In this document: positions 1 to 6,852 of the stretch, piece by piece
Position numbering within the stretch: the first letter of the stretch is position 1
Layout of the letters: the number at the start of each line of letters is the position of its first letter
Source: Synechocystis sp. LKSZ1
GTDB lineage: Bacteria; Cyanobacteriota; Cyanobacteriia; Cyanobacteriales; Microcystaceae
DNA length: 64,000 bases
Reading direction: 5' to 3'
NCBI RefSeq assembly: GCF_040436315.1
Contig: NZ_AP031572.1
Coordinates: 2,666,001-2,730,000 of the forward strand
Program-made: the position numbers and the translations under genes
Notes under the pieces: model-generated
The model's input: the letters and a program-made list of their open reading frames with translations, nothing else
What the model was told of the DNA's origin: nothing
Database searches by the model: none

Positions 1-168
1 AATACCTTCTTCATGTATAGCGAGGCAAACCCTGACAATCAGTCTCACTTTATGCGTCTAGGACAGTCAATTTACGGTGTTGAGGATCTATTTAACCGTG
101 GAGATGCTGATTATAACGATCTTCTCGTTAACTTCAATTTTTTAACTAGAGAAGCAATTAATGTCTAA
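1..168 (+). CDS. C-terminal end of a DUF4114-domain secreted protein (partial)
   Basis: An open frame enters from the left edge in frame 1 and stops at TAA 166-168, giving 55 residues. The piece contains the pattern GVEDLFNRGDADYNDLLVNF, which matches the end of DUF4114 domains: an acidic calcium-binding-like turn (GD-D-ND) followed by a beta strand. DUF4114 is common at the C-terminus of large extracellular or surface cyanobacterial proteins. The full length and other domains lie outside the window. Calling it secreted is inferred from the family. The short domain tail is clear, but the parent protein is unknown. Confidence 0.7.
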   Translation, partial: NTFFMYSEANPDNQSHFMRLGQSIYGVEDLFNRGDADYNDLLVNFNFLTREAINV

Positions 169-285
169 TACAAATAAATTATTCTGGTGTTCAGGAGACT
201 CTTTCGTCTAATCACTAGAATGGAATCATTTATAAATTTGGAGTCGTAACTTCTCAGGTCTGGCTATTGCATTTTGCCAAAAGAA

Positions 286-1521
286 TCAACTGTTAATTCC
301 TAGGTGATGACCCGCGATCCAGCCTGTTGTCCAGGCATTTTGGAAATTAAAACCGCCAGTAATACCATCAATATCGAGGACTTCTCCGGCAAAAAAGAGA
401 CCGGGACAACGCCGACTTTCCATGGTTTTGAAATTGATCTCCTTGAGATTGACGCCGCCGCAGGTGACAAATTCTTCTTTAAAAACCCCTTTTCCCTGTA
501 CTTGATACTGGCCTTGGGTTAGGGCCTGGAGGAGGGCCTGGATCTGGACTTTGGAAACATCGGCCCAAGTGGTCGTCGGAGCAATGTTGGCAAAGCAGGC
601 CAGATTTTGCCACAGACGCTTGGGTAAGGGGACGGGCGAAAGTCCCTGGAGTTGCTTTCGGGCCTGTGCTTGTTTTGTGGTTAGTAGGACTTGACGAATG
701 TGCTCCTGGGAATACTGGGGTAACCAATTAATCACCAAGGGCATGCGGTAATGGTGGTCGTACAGACAACGGGCCCCCCAAGCCGAGAGCTTAAGAACTG
801 CAGGGCCACTCAGGCCCCAATGGGTAATTAACAATGGCCCAGTCTGCTCTAGCCGCGTTTTGTCTCCAGTCATCAGGCGTAAATGGACGGGTTCGACGCT
901 AATACCGGCGAGGTCAGCCAAGCGGGGATCTCGCAGTTGCAGGGTAAAGAGGGAGGGGACAGGGGGAAGGATGGAATGGCCCAGGCTCTCAGCCCATTGG
1001 TAGCCCAGGGGATGGCTCCCTGTTGCGATTAAGACTCGGTTGGCACTTAAGCTTTCGCCATTTTTGAGCAGGAGTTGGAAAGGCCCAGCGGTTTTTAGGA
1101 TTTGACGCACGGGCGATTGGGGGCGTAGTTGTACACCACTAGCTTGGGCGGACTGGAACAGACAAGCGACAATGGTTTGGGAGCTATCGGTGACGGGAAA
1201 CATACGCCCATCGGCTTCAGTCTTCAGGGCCACGCCCCGAGTCTGGAACCAAGCAACGGTATCACGGGGCTGAAATCGACTCAGGGGCCCCCGCAGGGCC
1301 TGTCCTCCACGAGGATAGTTTTGAACCAACTGGGCCGGGTCAAAGCAATGATGGGTGACATTACAGCGGCCGCCCCCGGAGATACGAACTTTACTTAAAA
1401 ATTCCCGCCCGGCTTCTAACAGCGTCACCCTAGCTCGGGGAAAGGTTTCCGCACAGGTAATGGCAGCAAAAAAGCCCGCCGCGCCCCCGCCGACAATAAC
1501 GACTTCTGGCCCTGGGGTCAT
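286..1521 (-). CDS. BaiN/HI0933-like FAD-dependent oxidoreductase
   Basis: A 411-residue flavoprotein of the HI0933/YhiN (BaiN-like) family. The N-terminal Rossmann FAD motif VGGGAAGFFAA is near residues 10-20, followed by a conserved GGGRCNVT block near residue 50. The C-terminal family signature TCGGVNLKEI...TMESRRCPGLFFAGE...DIDGITGGFNFQ lies near 350-395. The ATG at 1519-1521 overlaps the TGA of the upstream minus-strand gene (ATGA, 1518-1521), so the two are probably co-transcribed and translationally coupled. The physiological substrate in cyanobacteria is not known. Family members include a bile-acid-pathway reductase, but nothing here supports that reaction. Confidence 0.88.
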   Translation of the reverse strand: MTPGPEVVIVGGGAAGFFAAITCAETFPRARVTLLEAGREFLSKVRISGGGRCNVTHHCFDPAQLVQNYPRGGQALRGPLSRFQPRDTVAWFQTRGVALKTEADGRMFPVTDSSQTIVACLFQSAQASGVQLRPQSPVRQILKTAGPFQLLLKNGESLSANRVLIATGSHPLGYQWAESLGHSILPPVPSLFTLQLRDPRLADLAGISVEPVHLRLMTGDKTRLEQTGPLLITHWGLSGPAVLKLSAWGARCLYDHHYRMPLVINWLPQYSQEHIRQVLLTTKQAQARKQLQGLSPVPLPKRLWQNLACFANIAPTTTWADVSKVQIQALLQALTQGQYQVQGKGVFKEEFVTCGGVNLKEINFKTMESRRCPGLFFAGEVLDIDGITGGFNFQNAWTTGWIAGHHLGINS

Positions 1522-1832
1522 GACGGTTCCTCCGCTTCATTCTGCCAGGTAGCTATGGCCCGGAAGACGTCAGGGATGACGCAAGCCAGGGGAAATTCCA
1601 ATAGGGTTTCAGAGGTACCCAGGTAACCCGATTGGGCAAAAAAAAGCAATAAACGAGCTAAGGCTACCCAGACTTCGGCGTCGTATTCCCAATCCTGGTT
1701 TTTTCTGGCGTAGCAGGCGATGGATTGGAGGGCCCAGTAGTAATTATTACGAACGATACTACCTCCCTTTTTAAAACTGGGGAGGTCAGCGGCCGTAATC
1801 ACTAAAATGTCGTCTTTGAGCCAGGCTTTCAT
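1518..1832 (-). CDS. Conserved cyanobacterial protein of unknown function, upstream partner of the flavoprotein
   Basis: The frame can open at a TTG (1847), but the ATG at 1830-1832 gives MKAWLKDDILVITAADLP and is the likelier start (104 residues). The protein looks mostly helical and soluble, rich in Trp/Tyr/Ala (NNYYWALQSIACYARK, EVWVALARLLLFFAQ), with no signal peptide or recognisable catalytic motif. It overlaps the downstream flavoprotein gene by 4 bp, so a shared operon is likely. It faces nadB across a divergent gap of about 130 bp. I do not recognise the family and make no functional claim. Confidence 0.7.
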   Translation of the reverse strand: MKAWLKDDILVITAADLPSFKKGGSIVRNNYYWALQSIACYARKNQDWEYDAEVWVALARLLLFFAQSGYLGTSETLLEFPLACVIPDVFRAIATWQNEAEEPS

Positions 1833-1965
1833 CGCAGGTCTGGACAATCCAAATACTTAGAATAACAGCAACAGCAGCGTTCTCCTGCTTTCCATTCCTG
1901 GGCTAAAGATACAGAAGCCGGCAAGAACCGCTAGTCTAGAGAGACGGTTTCTGGAACTTGATGGC

Positions 1966-3612
1966 ATGGCGGCACAAGATTTTGACGTGATTATTGTGGG
2001 ATCGGGGGCGGCAGGACTCTACGCCAGTCTCTGTTTTCCCTCCACTTATCGCTTGGCCATTATCACCAAAGCCGAACTGAAAACGGGAGCTAGTGATTGG
2101 GCCCAGGGGGGAATCGCCGCCGCCATTGCACCTACGGATTCGCCCCAACTTCATTATCAGGATACTCTCAGTGCTGGGGCCGGTTTGTGTGAACCCGATG
2201 CCGTTCGTTTTTTGGTGGAAAAGGCCCCCCAGGCTATTCAGGAATTAGTGCGTTTAGGGGTGCAATTTGACCGTTCTGGCCCAGATTTGGCCTTAACCCT
2301 AGAAGCCGCCCATTCTCGACCGAGGGTTCTTCACGCCGCTGATACCACGGGGCGAGCCATCGTCAGTACTCTAATGGAACAGGTATTGGCCCGGCCCCAA
2401 GTGGAAATTTTCCCCCAGGCCATTGCTGTCAGTCTCGATTGTGACCCAGCAACGGGGCAGTGTCGGGGGGTGAGTGTCCTTCACCAAGACCGGTTGCAAT
2501 GGTTTCGCGCCAGAGTGATTCTCCTTGCCACCGGCGGTGGGGGCCAGGTGTTTGCCCAGACCACTAACCCGAAGGTCAGTACGGGGGATGGTATTGCTCT
2601 GGCCTGGCGCTGTGGGGCCATCCTACGGGATCTAGAATTTTTTCAGTTCCATCCCACCGCTTTGACTAAACCCGGTGTTCCTCATTTTTTGATCAGTGAA
2701 GCTGTCCGGGGGGAAGGGGCCCATCTGCGGGATAAGGCCGGTCGGCGTTTTCTCTTCGATTACCATCCCCAAGGGGAATTGGCCCCCCGCGATGTGGTCA
2801 GTCGGGCTATTTTTCAACATCTCCAGGCAACGGCAACCGATCCCACCCAGGCCACAGTTTTTCTCGACCTCAGCACCATTGAGCCGGAGCGTATTCGCCG
2901 CCGCTTTCCCAATATCATTGAACGTTGCCAAAAATGGGGGGTTGATGTCTTTCAAGAATCCATTCCCGTTGCCCCAGCCGCCCACTATTGGATGGGGGGA
3001 GTCCAGACAGATTTGGCCTGTCGTACCTCTGTGCCTGGCCTGTGGGCCATTGGAGAAGTTACCAGCACAGGAGTCCACGGGGCCAATCGATTGGCCAGTA
3101 ATTCTCTGCTGGAGTGCATTGTTTTTGCTGACCAACTGGCCCTCCTCGACCTGCCGTCCCTCCGGCCCTTTCCTAATCTCACGTCCCGCCAAGTTACTGT
3201 TGACTTTGAGACAGATCGGCCCCAGATCCAGTCCATTCGTCAGGCCATTCCCAGCTTGATGTGGCAAGCGGCCGGAATTTGTCGCCATGCCGATAGCTTA
3301 AGGCCCGCGATTGCCCAGGTTGAACAATGGCAGGCCCAATGGCAAGACTTAGCCAGCAGTCGTTTCATGGCCCAGATCCCGCCGGGTCAAAACCTGCAAT
3401 TTGCTACATCTACAGTGGTATCGCAACTTCAATACTGGGCCGAAACCCGTAATTTATTGGATATTGCCGCCCTAATCCTCAAAAGTGCCCTTTTCCGGCC
3501 CGAGAGTCGGGGAGGCCATTTTCGCCTCGACTATCCCCAAGCCCTGCCCGAGTGGCAATTACACACCCAAGTTCAACAGGGCCAATGGTCAACCCAGGAG
3601 ATCAAGTCCTGA
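1966..3612 (+). CDS. nadB: L-aspartate oxidase
   Basis: A 548-residue FAD enzyme that oxidises L-aspartate to iminoaspartate, the first step of de novo NAD synthesis with NadA. Visible features are the FAD motif IIVGSGAAGLYAS near residues 9-21, SDWAQGGIAAA near 43-53, the active-site segment HSRPRVLHAADTTGRAIV near 117-134, and the HPTAL and GEVTSTGVHGANRLASNSLLE segments typical of the succinate dehydrogenase/fumarate reductase flavoprotein superfamily. Length matches bacterial NadB. The ATG at 1966 is supported by the N-terminus beginning just before the FAD strand. nadA and nadC are not adjacent. A hairpin terminator lies about 145 bp downstream. Confidence 0.95.
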   Translation: MAAQDFDVIIVGSGAAGLYASLCFPSTYRLAIITKAELKTGASDWAQGGIAAAIAPTDSPQLHYQDTLSAGAGLCEPDAVRFLVEKAPQAIQELVRLGVQFDRSGPDLALTLEAAHSRPRVLHAADTTGRAIVSTLMEQVLARPQVEIFPQAIAVSLDCDPATGQCRGVSVLHQDRLQWFRARVILLATGGGGQVFAQTTNPKVSTGDGIALAWRCGAILRDLEFFQFHPTALTKPGVPHFLISEAVRGEGAHLRDKAGRRFLFDYHPQGELAPRDVVSRAIFQHLQATATDPTQATVFLDLSTIEPERIRRRFPNIIERCQKWGVDVFQESIPVAPAAHYWMGGVQTDLACRTSVPGLWAIGEVTSTGVHGANRLASNSLLECIVFADQLALLDLPSLRPFPNLTSRQVTVDFETDRPQIQSIRQAIPSLMWQAAGICRHADSLRPAIAQVEQWQAQWQDLASSRFMAQIPPGQNLQFATSTVVSQLQYWAETRNLLDIAALILKSALFRPESRGGHFRLDYPQALPEWQLHTQVQQGQWSTQEIKS

Positions 3613-3783
3613 CCTTAGCGCTTGGATTGCACAAAAGACATTAAAGCAATGCATTTATTGTTTTAGTGAAAACTACCAGGCAGCAAGATCCGCTAGGCTA
3701 CGGAATAGGCACGTACTTGCTATTTATCGCTCTGTGTTTACTAGACATCTGATTCCCCACGGGTTGTGGGGTTTTTTATGGCT
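3613..3783 (+). other. Spacer after nadB, possible long 3' UTR or small RNA ending in a terminator
   Basis: 171 bases between the ends of the convergent nadB and M23 peptidase genes. No convincing reading frame is present. The spacer ends in a good intrinsic terminator at 3755-3777. Several short inverted stretches exist (for example CAATGCATTTATTG near 3645), but I cannot assign a known RNA family. It could be simply the nadB 3' UTR. Confidence 0.35.
3755..3777 (+). terminator. Intrinsic terminator downstream of nadB
   Basis: A six-pair stem CCCCAC/GTGGGG with a five-base loop is followed directly by six T residues (3772-3777). This is a textbook rho-independent terminator on the plus strand, facing the 3' end of the convergent M23 peptidase gene. 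Confidence 0.85.
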
Positions 3784-4677
3784 TCAAAAACCGGCGGGCG
3801 TTGCGGAAGGAAGATGCAATTTGGGGTCTTGGGCCACCCAGCCTACAGGAGATTGGAAACGTACCTCAAAATGGAGATGGGGTTGGGAAATATCGGGTTT
3901 ACCCGTCACTCCAACCTGGCCTAATACTTGGCCCGCCTGAACTCGTTCCCCGATCTGAACCGCAAAACGACTTAATTGAGCATAGCGAGTCTGACGGCCG
4001 TTGCCATGATCTAACACCACTAAAAAACCGTAAGGGCCTTCCTGGCTCACCAGCAAAACTGTTCCCGCCGCTGCCGCTAAAACTGGTGTTCCGATGGGAG
4101 CCAGTAGATCAATACCACTGTGAAAAAAACGATTTTTGGGATTTTGTCTATCGGGTTGCCAACCGTAGTCCAGCCCAATGGTCGGTTTGAGGTCTAGGGG
4201 CCAACGGTTGAGGCCCGTGTAGGTATCCTGACCAGAAGCAAGGACAGGACGGCCGGCAATGCCAGGAATAAAGACCTGACTCGGTTTGGCCTGGCAACCA
4301 TTAACTTCAAACAACACATCCGCCCGAATGCCATAGGCCTTGGCAATATCCCGCCAAGTGGCCCCCTGGGGCACCTCCAGGCGAGTGCCGTTAAAGGGCG
4401 GAATGAGCACGACCTGGCCCGCTTTAGGATTGCCATTTTTAAGTTGAGGGTTAATGCTCAGGAGTGTTGCCGGTAGTAGCTGGTAGCGCTGGGCAATACT
4501 GGCTGTGGTTTCCCCCGCTTGAACTGTGTGACGTTTTAAGCGAGACAGTACTGGAGCGGGACAATTGGGGTCAGAGAGATTCTGGGCCAGACTCGGCAAC
4601 GCCAGAACAATACCCAGACAGGATAGACAGGCCCCCGTAACCCATCGGCCTAGAGATTTGTACAATAACTTGTTCAT
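3784..4677 (-). CDS. Secreted LysM-containing M23-family metallopeptidase
   Basis: A 297-residue envelope protein predicted to bind and cleave peptidoglycan cross-links. Residues 1-31 look like a signal peptide (KSLGRWV then a hydrophobic stretch ending ALPSLAQ). A LysM-like module spans about 49-93 (HTVQAGETTASIAQRY) and a second, weaker one about 98-140 (VPQGATWRDIAKAYGI). The LytM/M23 domain covers about 165-290 and keeps the zinc ligands: H186 and D190 in HSGID, and the HLH at 267-269. Catalytic activity is therefore likely. It starts 27 bp after the stop of hom on the same strand, so it may be read from the hom transcript. Confidence 0.9.
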   Translation of the reverse strand: MNKLLYKSLGRWVTGACLSCLGIVLALPSLAQNLSDPNCPAPVLSRLKRHTVQAGETTASIAQRYQLLPATLLSINPQLKNGNPKAGQVVLIPPFNGTRLEVPQGATWRDIAKAYGIRADVLFEVNGCQAKPSQVFIPGIAGRPVLASGQDTYTGLNRWPLDLKPTIGLDYGWQPDRQNPKNRFFHSGIDLLAPIGTPVLAAAAGTVLLVSQEGPYGFLVVLDHGNGRQTRYAQLSRFAVQIGERVQAGQVLGQVGVTGKPDISQPHLHFEVRFQSPVGWVAQDPKLHLPSATPAGF

Positions 4678-4704
4678 TGTTCATTCTGTTCAAAACCAAA
4701 CACC

Positions 4705-6003
4705 CTAGAGAACCCGCAAAACACTGGGAATGGCTTTGATCGCCGGCAGGGCCTCGATTTCCGCCAGGGCCGCCCTGAAATTCCCTTCCCGTACGTCATG
4801 GGTGACGACAACGATTTCCGCCGTATTTTCTTGAAAGCCAATCTGTACGACGGATTCCAAACTAACCCCATGGTTGCCAAAACTCATGCCCAAATGGCCT
4901 ACAACTCCCGGCACATCCTGGCAGAGGAAGCGGGCATAGAAACGGGTACACAGTTCCTCCATCGGAATCATTTGGCAGTAGTGCTGATGGGTGCAACTGA
5001 GGAGGGGATCCAGGGCCGGATTCTCATCACTACTAGAAAGAATCCCCACAATATTCACCATGTCCGACACCACGGCACTGGCCGTTGGCCCGGCCCCGGC
5101 CCCGCGACCGTAGAACATCACCTGGCCTAAGGGGTCGCCCGTTACCAGAATGCCATTGTAAACCCCGTTAATATTGGCCAAAGGATGGGTCTTACTGACC
5201 AAGGTGGGATGAACCCGCAGTTGCAGATGGTCGGATTCTTCCCCCTGTTGGCCTTCCGCAATGGCCAATAGTTTAATCACAAAGCCCAACTTATCGGCGT
5301 AGGCAATATCCACTGCACTCACAGGCCGAATACCTTCGCAATAGACATCTTCCCGTTTCACCCGGCCGCCAAAACCCAAGGAAGCCAAAATAGCAATTTT
5401 ATCCGCCGCATCCAGGCCATCCACGTCGGCACTGGGGTCGGCCTCTGCGTAGCCCAACTGCTGGGCCTCCGCTAGTACCATTTCAAATTCAGCCCCTTCC
5501 GCCGTCATGCGCGACAGGATATAGTTGGTCGTACCATTAACAATCCCAATAATACTCTGGACGCGATTGCCTCCGAGGGACTGCTTCAAGGGCTTGATAA
5601 TGGGAATGCCGCCACCAACGGCTGCTTCCAGGAGGACATAAACCCCCGCTTGATTGGCCGCGGTGTAGATCTCGTGCCCATAACGGGCGATGACCGCTTT
5701 ATTGGCGGTGACGATGTGTTTTTTATGGGCAATGGCCTTGAGAATCAGAGAACGGGCTGGCTCCAGGCCGCCAATTAACTCCACAATGATGCTGATCTCA
5801 GGATCGGTGACAATACTGTCGAGGTCTGTGGTGATCACCTCTGGAGGCAAGGTTATGGCCCTGGGTTTGTCTAGGGAACGCACCCCCACCCGATAAATTT
5901 CAATTTCCTTGAGTAGGGGACTCCGACCTACCGGATCTTGCAGGATTGCTACGGTGCCTGTGCCGACAGTTCCTAAACCCAGCAACCCAATCTTAAACGC
6001 CAC
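4705..6003 (-). CDS. hom: Homoserine dehydrogenase
   Basis: A 432-residue NAD(P)-dependent enzyme reducing aspartate semialdehyde to homoserine, a branch point to threonine and methionine. The N-terminal nucleotide-binding motif GLLGLGTVGTGTVAIL is near 6-21, the ANKAVIARYG catalytic segment near 100, the central dehydrogenase domain includes GTTNYILSRM, and a C-terminal ACT regulatory domain covers roughly 350-432 (RFLCQDVPGVVGHLGMSFG). The start is a GTG at 6001-6003, preceded at good spacing by AGGAGG on the minus strand. The ACT domain suggests threonine feedback control, which is family knowledge. Confidence 0.95.
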   Translation of the reverse strand: MAFKIGLLGLGTVGTGTVAILQDPVGRSPLLKEIEIYRVGVRSLDKPRAITLPPEVITTDLDSIVTDPEISIIVELIGGLEPARSLILKAIAHKKHIVTANKAVIARYGHEIYTAANQAGVYVLLEAAVGGGIPIIKPLKQSLGGNRVQSIIGIVNGTTNYILSRMTAEGAEFEMVLAEAQQLGYAEADPSADVDGLDAADKIAILASLGFGGRVKREDVYCEGIRPVSAVDIAYADKLGFVIKLLAIAEGQQGEESDHLQLRVHPTLVSKTHPLANINGVYNGILVTGDPLGQVMFYGRGAGAGPTASAVVSDMVNIVGILSSSDENPALDPLLSCTHQHYCQMIPMEELCTRFYARFLCQDVPGVVGHLGMSFGNHGVSLESVVQIGFQENTAEIVVVTHDVREGNFRAALAEIEALPAIKAIPSVLRVL

Positions 6004-6128
6004 AATATCATTCCTCCTACGGTTCTTTTCTAGATTAGCGGTTTGGGGCCGGTCTTGTGGCCCTCTGGTACTTCTAGCTTTTTCCTAATCCAAATCATGA
6101 GCAGAACGGTAAAGTTAAACCACTGTCG

Positions 6129-6398
6129 CTATAAACGCTGAAGTAATTCATCGTATTCTGCATGGGTGCCAACCCAAAACCAGTAAATGTGATCGTCTTC
6201 CAACAAACCAAGAACTCGGTAGTCTAAACTCAGACGAGCTGAATAGATCGGTTGGCCCCGGCTAACCCGTTTGAACTGAAGACTATTGTGGTAGGGAGCG
6301 GAACACCAGAGTTCATAGGCTTTAGCCGCTTGCTCTTGAACGGATGCAGGAAGATCATTCAGTTTTTTACGAAACGCCTTTGTCACACTTGATTTCAT
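6129..6398 (-). CDS. RelE/ParE-superfamily toxin
   Basis: An 89-residue basic protein with the compact RelE/ParE-like layout: an N-terminal helix pair (KSSVTKAFRKKLNDLP, VQEQAAKAYELW) and a C-terminal beta sheet. The sheet includes FKRVSRGQPIYSARLSLDYRVLG and the terminal WFWVGTHAEYDELL, typical of this superfamily. Its ATG overlaps the stop of the antitoxin gene by 4 bp (6395-6398), the usual type II toxin-antitoxin arrangement. RelE members cleave mRNA on ribosomes and ParE members target gyrase. The sequence alone does not decide between them. It lies at the left border of an accessory island. Confidence 0.75.
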   Translation of the reverse strand: MKSSVTKAFRKKLNDLPASVQEQAAKAYELWCSAPYHNSLQFKRVSRGQPIYSARLSLDYRVLGLLEDDHIYWFWVGTHAEYDELLQRL

Positions 6399-6631
6399 AA
6401 CCCGTGCTGAGCGGGAAAGACTTCAGCTAGAGGTGTCGTATCACCAGCAGTAATTTCCCGACGAACCATCTCAGCCATCAGGGCCCATTGGTCATCCGTC
6501 GTCGATTCAAACTGGTCTTTCCATGCCAGTTCATCTTCTATCTCAGCCAGTAAACGAGCGGCGATTGCATCTTGTTCTTCCTCCGATAGCGTTTTCAATT
6601 GGGTAATTACTCGCTCAAGTAGTTCAGTCAT
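6395..6631 (-). CDS. Antitoxin partner of the RelE/ParE-like toxin
   Basis: A 78-residue acidic protein immediately upstream of, and 4 bp overlapping, the toxin gene. The N-terminus is helical (MTELLERVITQLKTLSEEEQ), followed by a short linker and an acidic middle (EIEDELAWKDQFESTTDDQW). The C-terminal tail TTPLAEVFPAQHGL is the likely toxin-neutralising part. I see no clear MetJ/Arc or HTH DNA-binding signature, so the antitoxin subclass is open. The call rests on size, charge, gene order and overlap. Confidence 0.7.
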   Translation of the reverse strand: MTELLERVITQLKTLSEEEQDAIAARLLAEIEDELAWKDQFESTTDDQWALMAEMVRREITAGDTTPLAEVFPAQHGL

Positions 6632-6764
6632 GGTTCAGTTCCGCCTCAAACATACGGGTTATCGTTGTTTACTAATTTTTAGCTGTCGGTTCGATAAAAC
6701 TGCCAGTAGCGTAATTTGTCTTGGAAAATTCCAGGTGTAGAGTATAGATTTAGCTTATTCCCCT

Positions 6765-6802
6765 ACAGGTAGTAGAGACTTGAAAAAATAGACGCTACCT
6801 GT
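6765..6802. repeat. 8-bp inverted repeat with a 22-base loop next to the helicase-HNH gene
   Basis: ACAGGTAG at 6765-6772 is perfectly complementary to CTACCTGT at 6795-6802. The loop carries one copy of the 14-base direct repeat described separately. It lies in the 221-bp spacer between the antitoxin gene and the end of the helicase gene. It may be an operator, a transcript hairpin or part of an element end. Confidence 0.5.
6773..6786 (+). repeat. Left copy of a 14-bp direct repeat flanking the helicase-HNH gene
   Basis: TAGAGACTTGAAAA occurs here and again at 9141-9154, just outside the two ends of the 760-codon helicase gene. An exact 14-base match so placed is unlikely by chance over about 2.4 kb. 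It is compatible with a target-site or recombination-site duplication around an inserted gene. Confidence 0.5.
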
Positions 6803-6828
6803 GTAAAATGAGCGAACCGTCAGTTAAG

Positions 6829-6843
6829 AACTTGATTTTCAAG
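6829..6843 (-). repeat. Left arm of an inverted repeat flanking the helicase-HNH gene
   Basis: Read on the minus strand this is CTTGAAAATCAAGTT, just past the helicase stop codon (6853). The plus strand just outside the other end of the gene (9147-9160) carries CTTGAAAATCAGTT, giving an imperfect inverted pair. The left arm is also a small hairpin (CTTGA-AAA-TCAAG) that could help terminate the helicase transcript. Confidence 0.4.
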
Positions 6844-6852
6844 CTACCAAGT

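Noticed and set aside
3613-3783. 6S RNA or tmRNA gene
   Set aside because: The length is near 170 bases, but I could not find the central bulge and closing stem of 6S RNA or the tmRNA tag frame.
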